Source: Mucilaginibacter limnophilus (GTDB lineage: Bacteria; Bacteroidota; Bacteroidia; Sphingobacteriales; Sphingobacteriaceae). Taken from it: a stretch of DNA of 64,000 nt. The notes under the pieces were generated by a model. The model saw only the letters and a list, made by a program, of their open reading frames with translations. It was not told the origin of the DNA and ran no database searches. Below, one piece after another: positions 42,259 through 49,680 of the stretch. Position 1 is the stretch's first letter. Each line of letters begins with the position of its first letter. The stretch covers positions 62,001 to 126,000 of the forward strand of contig NZ_SACK01000004.1 of the NCBI RefSeq assembly GCF_004005815.1, in the 5' to 3' direction. The translations under genes and the position numbers were made by a program.

Positions 42259-43142
42259 GAATAAATACACTGCTTTGGCTTACTGTATTGCCGGTACTCT
42301 TTTCCGCATGTTCAAAAGATGCCAAGCATGAAAAACCGAAACCTGTAACGCCCGACGAAAACGCCGGATATGAGCTTAACGAACAATCGTTAACCACGCT
42401 CGGCTATACAAAAATTTTTGAGGAAGATTTTTCAGCCGGGCTTGATAAGTGGGATATTTGGGAAGGCGGTGCTTACAATAACGAACTGCAACACTATCAA
42501 AGCGGTAATCTGGTGGTTGATAACGGGAAACTTTTCATCACCGCTAAAAGAGAAACGGTAACAGGCAATACGCTGCCCGGATCGGCTGATAATAAAACGT
42601 TTACTTATACTTCGGGGCGTATCGAGTCAAAAGAATCGTTTACTCATACATCATCAACGCAAAAAATCAGGGTGAGCGCACGTATAAAACTGCCGCTTGG
42701 TGCAGGCATGTGGCCTGCATTCTGGATATATGGTGACAACTGGCCAACCAACGGGGAGATTGATATACTTGAATCACTTGGCCGGTCAAACGAGTATCTC
42801 ACTAATTACTTTTATGGCCGTAACCCGGGCGTAGCGCAAACTGACGGAAGCGCTACAGTTACAACGGTTACTTCGGGAACCGACCTTACCACGCAATATC
42901 ATGTGTACGAATTGATTTGGGCGGAAAACACACTAACTTACCTGCTTGACGGTAAGATTGTTGAAACCAAATCGGCAACAGGTAAAGGCGGCGCTTACAT
43001 TCCGTTTATGTTCGGCAAGCAGCAACGCATTACACTCAATTTAGCCGTAGGCGGTGATATTTTCGGTCCGGACTTTGACAACAGCACCATACAAACATCA
43101 ACCATGTATGTGGATTGGGTAAAAGTATTTACAGCTGAGTAG
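42255..43142 (+). CDS. GH16 lipoprotein, endo-beta-glucanase type
   Basis: Retaining endo-hydrolase of beta-1,3- or beta-1,3-1,4-glucans (laminarinase-like). The lipobox Cys is at residue 19 (FSAC). The catalytic motif GEIDILES lies near 167-174, with nucleophile Glu, assisting Asp and acid/base Glu. Upstream AGMWPAFWIYGDNWPTNG and downstream TYLLDGKIVETK are family features. The 295-residue length is that of a single catalytic domain. Probably surface or periplasmic. Coupled to the sugar dehydrogenase by ATGA overlap. Confidence 0.94.
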   Translation: MRINTLLWLTVLPVLFSACSKDAKHEKPKPVTPDENAGYELNEQSLTTLGYTKIFEEDFSAGLDKWDIWEGGAYNNELQHYQSGNLVVDNGKLFITAKRETVTGNTLPGSADNKTFTYTSGRIESKESFTHTSSTQKIRVSARIKLPLGAGMWPAFWIYGDNWPTNGEIDILESLGRSNEYLTNYFYGRNPGVAQTDGSATVTTVTSGTDLTTQYHVYELIWAENTLTYLLDGKIVETKSATGKGGAYIPFMFGKQQRITLNLAVGGDIFGPDFDNSTIQTSTMYVDWVKVFTAE

Positions 43143-43149
43143 AAGAAAT

Positions 43150-43181
43150 AAAAAGGCTTAAGAATAATCTTAAGCCTTTTT
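43150..43181. terminator. Bidirectional terminator, GH16 / TPR protein
   Basis: A perfect 14-bp stem (43150-43163 with 43168-43181, AAAAAGGCTTAAGA) with loop ATAA. A and T runs on both sides let it serve both convergent genes. Confidence 0.88.
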
Positions 43182-43182
43182 G

Positions 43183-43704
43183 CTATTCTGCAAGCTGATA
43201 ATTATAAATAACCTTTTGCTGAATTTTCATTTTAATACGTTCGATACTGTTTTCAATGTTCTCCTGTTCCTTTGTATCAGTAACAGCAATAAGAGCGGCA
43301 TTATAATCAGCCAAAGCCTTATCAAAACGCTTGTTCTTTTCAAAAAATAAACCTGAAAGTTTATATACCGAAGCAGCATCAACACCCGAAGTATTTAAAG
43401 CCTGATGCTTGATACGGTTAAGCAGGTTTTCCATATTTAAAAAAACCACGAGGTGCAGATAATGATAATAAACATCAGGAAAACCCGGTTCCAGCTCTGC
43501 ACAGGTTTTAAAGTGAAACCCTGCTGTTTGATAATCCTTTATGTTATAATAGTATATTTTGCCTAACTGGAAATGAGCCCGCGAGTATAACGGATCATTA
43601 CTAATGATCTCGTTAAATAAACGCAACGCTTTTGGCGTTTCGCCATATGCCAACTCATCAACAGCTTGCAGATATTTTTCTTCAATTGTAAAATAAGTGT
43701 CCAT
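43183..43704 (-). CDS. TPR-repeat protein
   Basis: A 173-residue protein made of about four TPR units: LFNEIISNDPLYSRAHFQLG, IKDYQTAGFHFKTCAELEPG, and FFEKNKRFDKALADYNAALI. No signal peptide or membrane segment, so a cytoplasmic scaffold. Partner unknown. Transcribed alone. Confidence 0.75.
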   Translation of the reverse strand: MDTYFTIEEKYLQAVDELAYGETPKALRLFNEIISNDPLYSRAHFQLGKIYYYNIKDYQTAGFHFKTCAELEPGFPDVYYHYLHLVVFLNMENLLNRIKHQALNTSGVDAASVYKLSGLFFEKNKRFDKALADYNAALIAVTDTKEQENIENSIERIKMKIQQKVIYNYQLAE

Positions 43705-44003
43705 AAAAATTGTGTTCGCTTTAATAACAAAGCCGGTAAAAAATAATAATACTTATTAGTGTTGACGCGGGAGGCCTATAATGGCGAAGCGAAGAGTATT
43801 GACAATACACACCACCCCCGCTGCGTGCCCATGGGCCGCATAGCGTATTTATTGGTATGTATATTACGAAGTAGCATTGTTATATTTTTTGCAAGATTAC
43901 GGATAATTGGCTGCAAAAACAAAATATAACAGACAGTGAGCAAGGCATTTTCAATACGCCGCCTTACTTTTAGAAGTACATTTAAATGAAAACCTGAAAA
44001 GTG
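43705..44003. other. Non-coding gap with inverted repeats
   Basis: No gene was found in these 299 bp. GTATTG-A-CAATAC is a small palindrome near 43797. A longer imperfect inverted repeat (TTATATTTTTTGCA at 43880-43893, its inverse at 43912-43930 with a 4-nt insertion) could form a stem. The stretch around 43766-43850 is GC-richer than its surroundings. It may be a decayed repeat element. Confidence 0.45.
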
Positions 44004-44019
44004 TTAAGCACTTTTCAGG
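43993..44019 (-). terminator. Terminator overlapping the end of the 99-residue protein gene
   Basis: CCTGAAAAGTG pairs with CACTTTTCAGG (11 bp, loop TTAAG). The stop codon lies in the loop. Read on the minus strand it is followed by TTTTCATTT. Confidence 0.7.
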
Positions 44020-44303
44020 CTATTAATATCAGCCAAAGCATTAACTTTTTCATTAATACCGGCTTGTATAGCTTTAGCTTTTACAACCTCAATCAGGTAA
44101 TTATTCTTTAGTTCCTTTTCAGATACCAGCACGCTGAAATCTCTGAACATAACGCCTTCCTCGTATGGGTAAACGGTGTACCCGCGTTTATCCGGATCGT
44201 AATGACCAAGTTCAAATATCTCGTCCTGTGTTTTGCCTTTTATTTTAGCGCCTTTAACCAATTGGTAGGCGTCGCTTATCGTTTCAAAATTGTTGTTTTT
44301 CAT
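44004..44303 (-). CDS. Hypothetical protein downstream of the ABC operon
   Basis: A 99-residue protein I do not recognise. It is soluble, with an N-terminal helix (NFETISDAYQLVKGAKIKGK), a central charged segment and YPYEEGVMFRDFSVLVSEKE, then a long helix to the end. Located 45 bp after the ABC ATPase on the same strand, so it may share the transcript. Its own terminator stem starts within its last codons. Confidence 0.6.
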   Translation of the reverse strand: MKNNNFETISDAYQLVKGAKIKGKTQDEIFELGHYDPDKRGYTVYPYEEGVMFRDFSVLVSEKELKNNYLIEVVKAKAIQAGINEKVNALADINSLKSA

Positions 44304-44348
44304 GGTACGTAGCCCAAAACAATAATTTTGCCAAAAGTTAAAATTGTT

Positions 44349-45098
44349 TCACGAAAACCATTCAAACAACACATTCTGTGTTATTTGCAATTTTTCATCA
44401 GTATTAAGATTATGAATTACAGCACCTTCGCTCATTTGTATCAAACGCGTTCCATAATTGTAGGCATCTTTTAGGTTGTGAGTGATCAAAATTGCAGTCA
44501 GCCCGAACTGTTTTATCAGGTTGTCTGCTGTACGCATCACCATATCGGCCGAACGTGGATCGAGGGCGGCTGTAGGTTCATCAAGCAATAATATTTTACA
44601 GGTATCTGTAACGCTCATCAGCAGCGTGAGCGCCTGCCGCTGACCACCTGAAAGTGTACCCATGGGCTGATCGAGCTTGGTTTCCAAACCCATGTTTAAA
44701 GCAGCTATTTGCTCACGAACTTTCTGCTTAAACTTTTCATCAATGCCAATAGAAAGTCCTTTGGGTTTGGTGCGGATCGCCGCCAGCCGGAAATTATCAA
44801 TAATGCTCAAATCGGGAGCAGTGCCGCTCAACGGGTTTTGGAATACCCGCGCTATCCATTTACTACGTTTATAGTCAGGCAATTTGGTTACATCGTTATC
44901 ATCAATATTAATACTGCCTGTATCAGCATAAATACTTCCGGCAATAAGGTTAAGTAAAGTTGACTTACCTGATCCGTTCGACCCTACAATTACCACAAAC
45001 TCACCGGCACTTATGTTAAGATTGATGCCATTAACCGCGTTTACCTGGTTAGATCGGCCTTTGTTGAATGTTTTAGATATCTGCGATAGCTGAATCAT
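44349..45098 (-). CDS. ABC transporter ATP-binding protein
   Basis: Energy-coupling ATPase of an importer. Walker A GSNGSGKST (38-46), signature LSGGQRQ (near 150) and Walker B ILLLDEP (near 168) are intact, followed by the ITHNLKDAYNYG H-loop. The 249-residue length is normal. Its start overlaps the permease stop by 4 nt. It closes the substrate-binding protein / permease / ATPase set. Confidence 0.94.
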   Translation of the reverse strand: MIQLSQISKTFNKGRSNQVNAVNGINLNISAGEFVVIVGSNGSGKSTLLNLIAGSIYADTGSINIDDNDVTKLPDYKRSKWIARVFQNPLSGTAPDLSIIDNFRLAAIRTKPKGLSIGIDEKFKQKVREQIAALNMGLETKLDQPMGTLSGGQRQALTLLMSVTDTCKILLLDEPTAALDPRSADMVMRTADNLIKQFGLTAILITHNLKDAYNYGTRLIQMSEGAVIHNLNTDEKLQITQNVLFEWFS

Positions 45099-45967
45099 AA
45101 CACGCGGTTTTTAATCGCCAGTCGCGGCAGGCTTACTATCAGCAGTACAAATATAGCAGTAACCAGTTTCAAAAGGTTGGCATCAACACCGATACTTAAC
45201 GTTACGGCCAATACCATTTGAAAAACAATGGCCCCTCCTATCACCAGCGCCAGACTTATCCAGGCGGATGTTATCCCAAACCAGTTGATAATGGTTTCGC
45301 CGATAATTACAGAACCCAATCCGATTATTACAATGCCTATACCCATATTGATATCAGCAAAGCCCTGAAACTGCGTCATCAGGTAACCGCTGGTGGCTGT
45401 AAGTGCGTTAGCCAGTGCCAGGCCTATGATCTTCATACGGTTTGTATTTACGCCCAAGGCTCGTATCATGGTTTCACTATTGCCGGTGGCACGCATAGCC
45501 AGTCCGAAGTCAGTTTTAAGCAAATAACTAATAATAGCAGCCAGCAACACCACAAAAGCGGCAAGTATTATAAAAGTGTTGTTATTAGGGCTTGATGAAA
45601 TATGCAGCACATCAAATAGAGATGCGGTGCCTATCAGCGGAATATTTGAGCGTCCCATCAGGGTAAGATTGATGGAATATAATGCCGTCATTACCAAAAT
45701 ACCCGATAGCAGCGCGTTTATTTTCAGTTTGGTATGGATAAAGCCTGTAAACGCCCCGGCTACTGCACCGGCCAGCATCACAGCCGGAAGCACAATGTAT
45801 AACGGCTGCTGATGCGTAAGCAATACCGAGGTTACCACGCCGCCTAAAGTATAACTGCCATCGGTAGTAATATCAGGGATATTAAAAATCTTCATTGAAA
45901 TATAAATACCCAGCGCGATGCCTGCAAAGCACAATCCCTGTATCAGCGCTGTAAGGTAAAAATCCAT
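45095..45967 (-). CDS. ABC transporter permease, branched-chain/PF04392-system type
   Basis: Inner-membrane permease of the BPD_transp_2 (LivH-like) family, about eight transmembrane helices over 290 residues. YISMKIFNIPDITTDGSYTL and FGLAMRATGNSETMIRALGV are family motifs; the second is the coupling segment that contacts the ATPase. It starts 1 bp after the binding-protein stop. Confidence 0.92.
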   Translation of the reverse strand: MDFYLTALIQGLCFAGIALGIYISMKIFNIPDITTDGSYTLGGVVTSVLLTHQQPLYIVLPAVMLAGAVAGAFTGFIHTKLKINALLSGILVMTALYSINLTLMGRSNIPLIGTASLFDVLHISSSPNNNTFIILAAFVVLLAAIISYLLKTDFGLAMRATGNSETMIRALGVNTNRMKIIGLALANALTATSGYLMTQFQGFADINMGIGIVIIGLGSVIIGETIINWFGITSAWISLALVIGGAIVFQMVLAVTLSIGVDANLLKLVTAIFVLLIVSLPRLAIKNRVL

Positions 45968-45968
45968 G

Positions 45969-46943
45969 CTATTTTACGGCCTCGAAGTTTGATGGAATGC
46001 TGATATGGTACCTCTTCGCCACTTCAGGGTTGTAAACCCGTTTCCTGATCTCTACCATTTCAGGCTTTAAACCATCGGTTTTACCGGTTTTTAAATATTG
46101 AGCGGCCTGTTCGCCTGCCTGATAACCCCATTGGTAAATATCAGCACCAAATGCAACAACCGCACCACGCTGTACCAAACCTGCCTCGCTGGTAAAAATG
46201 GGCACATTACGCTGGTCGCAGTTCTTTTTAATAGTTTCGAATGCAGCAAACACGGTGTTGTCAGGGTTAGCAAAAAACGCGTCGATATTTTTATCCAGAA
46301 GCGATTGCGTAACCAGTTGTGCATCGGCGCTTGAGTTAAGCGGCAAAGCTATAAGGGTTACACCGAGTTTATCTGCAAGTCCTTTTATGCGCATCATAGC
46401 GTCAGCCGATTGAGGTTCCGACTGGTTGTAGATCATGCCGACCGTCAACTTTTTGCCCGACTTCAGGTTTAATAACGATGGTATAAGCGAGAACGAGGTA
46501 TCAATATATTCCAGTTCTTCAACCGCGCCGAAAAGCTTTGGCGGTATTTTACCGTCAGTGCCAATCACCTTCATACGTTCCGGTGTGGGCGACACCATAG
46601 CAAATACAGGAATGGTTTTGGTTTTTTGTACAGCAGTTAGTGTTGATAACGTTGTGCAGGTTGCCAGCAGATCTACCGGCTCGTTAACAAAGTAGTTTAC
46701 TATTTGCGTAAGCATAGGTATATCGCCTTGCGCGTTTTTATATTCAATTTTGACAGTATTCTTTTCTTCACTGAAACCATTCTTTTTAAGCGCGTCGGTA
46801 AAACCGGTGCGTGCCTGCGATATGGTAGCATCCTCAAAAGCGTCAACAAAACCCACAACAGGCACGTTTTTCTCCTTTTTAGGACTGCACGCACTTACAG
46901 ATGCAGCTAATACAACTGCAATAATCAGTTTCAATGGCTTCAT
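45969..46943 (-). CDS. ABC transporter substrate-binding lipoprotein (PF04392 type)
   Basis: Captures substrate outside the inner membrane. Lipobox Cys at residue 19 (SVSAC). The two-lobe fold of PF04392 is seen in VVGFVDAFEDATISQARTGF, LATCTTLSTLTAVQKTKTIP, and AVVAFGADIYQWGYQAGEQA. Systems of this family import tryptophan or other aromatic compounds in some Gram-positives; the ligand here is unknown. The start codon is 5 bp from TACCTTAG, a near-consensus -7 element (46948-46955, minus), predicting a leaderless mRNA. Confidence 0.9.
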   Translation of the reverse strand: MKPLKLIIAVVLAASVSACSPKKEKNVPVVGFVDAFEDATISQARTGFTDALKKNGFSEEKNTVKIEYKNAQGDIPMLTQIVNYFVNEPVDLLATCTTLSTLTAVQKTKTIPVFAMVSPTPERMKVIGTDGKIPPKLFGAVEELEYIDTSFSLIPSLLNLKSGKKLTVGMIYNQSEPQSADAMMRIKGLADKLGVTLIALPLNSSADAQLVTQSLLDKNIDAFFANPDNTVFAAFETIKKNCDQRNVPIFTSEAGLVQRGAVVAFGADIYQWGYQAGEQAAQYLKTGKTDGLKPEMVEIRKRVYNPEVAKRYHISIPSNFEAVK

Positions 46944-47000
46944 GGCACTAAGGTAGTTATTGGTGTCGAAAGGTAAAAATGGATGGCCTGTTATAACAAT

Positions 47001-47091
47001 AGCGATGCCTATTAATTACAATTGCTAAACATAGCGATGGATTTATTATCATAATTTCCATTAACAGCGATGGGTTTGAAACCCATCGCTG
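47001..47091. repeat. AGCGATG repeat with strong hairpin
   Basis: AGCGATG occurs at 47001, 47033 and 47066. The last copy is part of a perfect 12-bp hairpin (CAGCGATGGGTT, loop TGA, 47065-47091). It lies in the divergent gap between the ABC operon and the aminotransferase. There is no T-run, so it is not a terminator. Confidence 0.65.
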
Positions 47092-47201
47092 AGTTAGTAA
47101 CCCGCGCAGTTAATAAAACCCCACATCACGCCTTTCAGCTATTAATTTAAATTTTCCACAAATAAGTAAAGGATGTACGTAAAGCTGTATTTTAGCCATT
47201 G

Positions 47202-48347
47202 ATGATCCCATTCATATCAAAGTTACCGCAAGTAGGCACAACCATATTTACTACCATGTCGGCCTTGGCTGCCGAAACAGGCGCTATCAACCTATCGCAA
47301 GGTTACCCTGATTACGATTGTCCGCCTGAGCTTACCGAAATGGTGAACAATGCGCTGAAAAGCGGCCATAACCAGTACGCTCCTATGGCCGGCGTTATGG
47401 CACTACGTGAGCAGATCGCTATTAAAACCGAAAGGCTTTACGGCGCCACCTATAATCCGGATAATGAGATCACTATTACCGCCGGTGGTACGCAGGCTTT
47501 GTTTACCGCCATCAGTACTGTGGTTAACCCGAATGATGAGGTGATTATTTTTGAACCCGCCTACGACAGCTATGCACCCGCGATCCGGCTGATGGGGGGC
47601 GTGGTGAAGTCGCTCTCGCTTGAACCGCCGGACTACAGCATCAATTGGGAAATGGTGAAAAGGCTCATCAGCAACCGCACCAAAATGATCATCCTGAATA
47701 CGCCGCATAACCCAACAGCAACTATTCTGCGTAAAGAGGACATTCAACAACTATACAGCATCATTAAAAACCAGGATATTTTTATTTTGAGTGATGAGGT
47801 GTACGAGCATCTGATATACGACGGTGAAACGCACGAAAGCATAGCCCGTTATCCTGAATTGCGCGATCGCAGTTTTATTGTAGCATCATTTGGTAAGCCG
47901 CTGCATGCCACCGGCTGGAAGATTGGCTATTGCATAGCGCCTGAATACATGACGAAAGAGTTCAGGAAGATACACCAGTACCAGGTATTTTCGGTAAACA
48001 CGCCTATGCAATATGGTATTACTGAATTTATCAAGAACGAACAGTATTTTACCGATCTGGCAAGCTTTTTCCAGCAAAAACGCGATCATTTCAGACAAGG
48101 CCTTGAAGAAACCCGTTTTAAAATGCTACCTTGCTATGGCTCTTACTTTCAATCGGTATATTACGATGCCATTAGCACCGAAAAAGATACTGAATTTGTA
48201 CAGCGGCTAATAAAGGAGGCAGGTGTTGCGGCTATACCTACATCGGTGTTTTACAGCAAGGGTACTGATTTCAATGTGATACGTTTTTGTTTTGCCAAAA
48301 CACAAGAAACGCTTGATAAAGCCGTTGAAAGGTTAATGCGAATTTAA
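47202..48347 (+). CDS. Methionine aminotransferase (PLP, class I)
   Basis: YbdL-like aminotransferase that makes methionine from 2-keto-4-methylthiobutyrate, preferring glutamine-type donors. The PLP lysine is in SFGKPLHATGWK near residue 233. YPDYDCPPELTEMVNNAL and NTPHNPTATI are family motifs. The start is ATG 47202 (MIPFISKLPQ, 381 residues), rather than TTG 47199. TATTTTAG at 47188-47195 is a near-consensus -7 element. An omega-amidase gene follows, which supports the glutamine-transaminase role. Confidence 0.9.
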   Translation: MIPFISKLPQVGTTIFTTMSALAAETGAINLSQGYPDYDCPPELTEMVNNALKSGHNQYAPMAGVMALREQIAIKTERLYGATYNPDNEITITAGGTQALFTAISTVVNPNDEVIIFEPAYDSYAPAIRLMGGVVKSLSLEPPDYSINWEMVKRLISNRTKMIILNTPHNPTATILRKEDIQQLYSIIKNQDIFILSDEVYEHLIYDGETHESIARYPELRDRSFIVASFGKPLHATGWKIGYCIAPEYMTKEFRKIHQYQVFSVNTPMQYGITEFIKNEQYFTDLASFFQQKRDHFRQGLEETRFKMLPCYGSYFQSVYYDAISTEKDTEFVQRLIKEAGVAAIPTSVFYSKGTDFNVIRFCFAKTQETLDKAVERLMRI

Positions 48348-48413
48348 CAACCTGCGGTGGTTAACGTACGTATAACAACATACCTTAATTAATGCCGCAA
48401 ACCTATTTTGCCT

Positions 48414-49193
48414 ATGGACAATTTAAAAGTTACTGTTTTCCAGGGATATTTATTTTGGGAGAACACCGATAAGAACCTGCAAAACATCACACTGCGGTTA
48501 TCGTCCATACGTGAAAAAACCGATCTGATCATCCTGCCTGAAATGTTTAATACAGGTTTTACCATGAATGCCGCCGCGCTTGCCGAAACCATGGACGGTA
48601 AAACGGTAAAGTGGATGCATGATACTGCCAAAAAGTTTGATTGTGTGGTAACCGGTAGCGTTATTATTACCGAAGGTGGTAAGTTTTATAACCGCCTTAT
48701 CTGGATGCGCCCTGATGGTACTTATGATACCTACGACAAGCGGCACCTGTTTGCCATGGGCAAAGAGCATGAAACCTATGCACCGGGAAGTAAAAAACTC
48801 ATAGTTGAACTAAAAGGCTGGAAGATATGCCCGGTTATTTGCTACGACCTGCGTTTCCCGGTATGGCTGCGTAACGTAGATGCCGAATACGATTTGCTGA
48901 TTGTTGTGGCCAACTGGCCTGAACGCCGTGCGCTGCACTGGCGGACCCTTATACCTGCCCGGGCCGTTGAAAATCAAAGTTATGTTATTGGCGTTAACCG
49001 CGTTGGGCACGATGGTAACCAGGTATATCATTCGGGCGATTCCACCTGTATCGATCCTAACGGAAAAGTAGTTTATTACAAGCGCGACGAGGAAGATATG
49101 TACACCTTTACCATAATAGCGCACGAACTTGAACTTGCCCGCCGTGCCATGCCTTTTTTAAAGGATGCCGATAGTTTTAAACTGATAGATTGA
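48414..49193 (+). CDS. Nitrilase-family omega-amidase
   Basis: Hydrolyses alpha-ketoglutaramate to 2-oxoglutarate and ammonia, pulling glutamine transamination forward. The Glu-Lys-Cys triad is visible: Glu in ILPEMFNTGF near 43, Lys in YDKRHLF near 110 and Cys in VICYDLRFP near 144. The 259-residue length and YafV-like pattern fit omega-amidases. Start at ATG 48414, with TTG at 48408 rejected. It follows the methionine aminotransferase by 66 bp and precedes an SRPBCC gene by 1 bp. Confidence 0.9.
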   Translation: MDNLKVTVFQGYLFWENTDKNLQNITLRLSSIREKTDLIILPEMFNTGFTMNAAALAETMDGKTVKWMHDTAKKFDCVVTGSVIITEGGKFYNRLIWMRPDGTYDTYDKRHLFAMGKEHETYAPGSKKLIVELKGWKICPVICYDLRFPVWLRNVDAEYDLLIVVANWPERRALHWRTLIPARAVENQSYVIGVNRVGHDGNQVYHSGDSTCIDPNGKVVYYKRDEEDMYTFTIIAHELELARRAMPFLKDADSFKLID

Positions 49194-49194
49194 T

Positions 49195-49599
49195 ATGGAA
49201 AAAGTTACAGGGGAAACGAAAGCTGTTGGTTTTGAAGTTGGTGCCCGCAAAACATTTGATATCTCGTTGCAAAAAGCATGGGACTTTCTATTTTCAGATG
49301 AAGGGTTGGCACTTTGGTTAGGAAATATTGCGGTCGAAAATCTTTCTAAAGAGGCCGAAATTAAATCCGGCGACGTGAGCGGCACTATAAAAGTAGTCAA
49401 GCCTTATTCACACATTCGTATGCGCTGGAAAAGAGCCGACTGGGATAACACTTCTACACTACAGGTGCGTGTGTTGGATGCTAAAGGAAAAGCTACCATC
49501 AGTTTTCATCAAGAACAATTGCAAGACAGTAAGCAGCGCGATGAAATGAAAGCTCACTGGCAGAAAGTACTTGAGAAAATCAGCGCAAAACTTTCTTAA
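49195..49599 (+). CDS. SRPBCC / AHSA1-like domain protein
   Basis: A 134-residue START-like (SRPBCC) protein with a hydrophobic ligand cavity. KTFDISLQKAWDFLFSDEGL, then ALWLGNI, HIRMRWKRADWDNTSTLQVR and a long C-terminal helix show the fold. It starts 1 bp after the omega-amidase stop, hence coupled. Ligand and role unknown; the family includes stress and Hsp90-cochaperone-like proteins. Confidence 0.8.
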   Translation: MEKVTGETKAVGFEVGARKTFDISLQKAWDFLFSDEGLALWLGNIAVENLSKEAEIKSGDVSGTIKVVKPYSHIRMRWKRADWDNTSTLQVRVLDAKGKATISFHQEQLQDSKQRDEMKAHWQKVLEKISAKLS

Positions 49600-49616
49600 T
49601 ATTGTAGCATCCGGCA

Positions 49617-49634
49617 ATGATACATACGTATCAT
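49617..49634. promoter_or_regulatory. Inverted repeat upstream of GH92
   Basis: ATGATAC and GTATCAT are perfect 7-bp arms with a 4-bp spacer (ATAC). It lies 18 bp after the SRPBCC stop and 47 bp before GH92. TTTATTTG at 49645-49652 is a near-consensus -7 element. The repeat could be an operator next to that promoter. Confidence 0.4.
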
Positions 49635-49680
49635 AATAAAGCGTTTTATTTGCGTTTAAAATCCGGAAAATAATAACTCT

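Noticed and set aside
29001-43142. A polysaccharide utilisation locus formed by GH1 and GH16
   Set aside because: There is no SusC/SusD pair, the genes are on separate transcripts, and unrelated housekeeping genes lie between them.
43750-43870. A tRNA gene in the GC-richer patch
   Set aside because: No T-arm GTTCGAATC-like sequence and no acceptor stem could be found.
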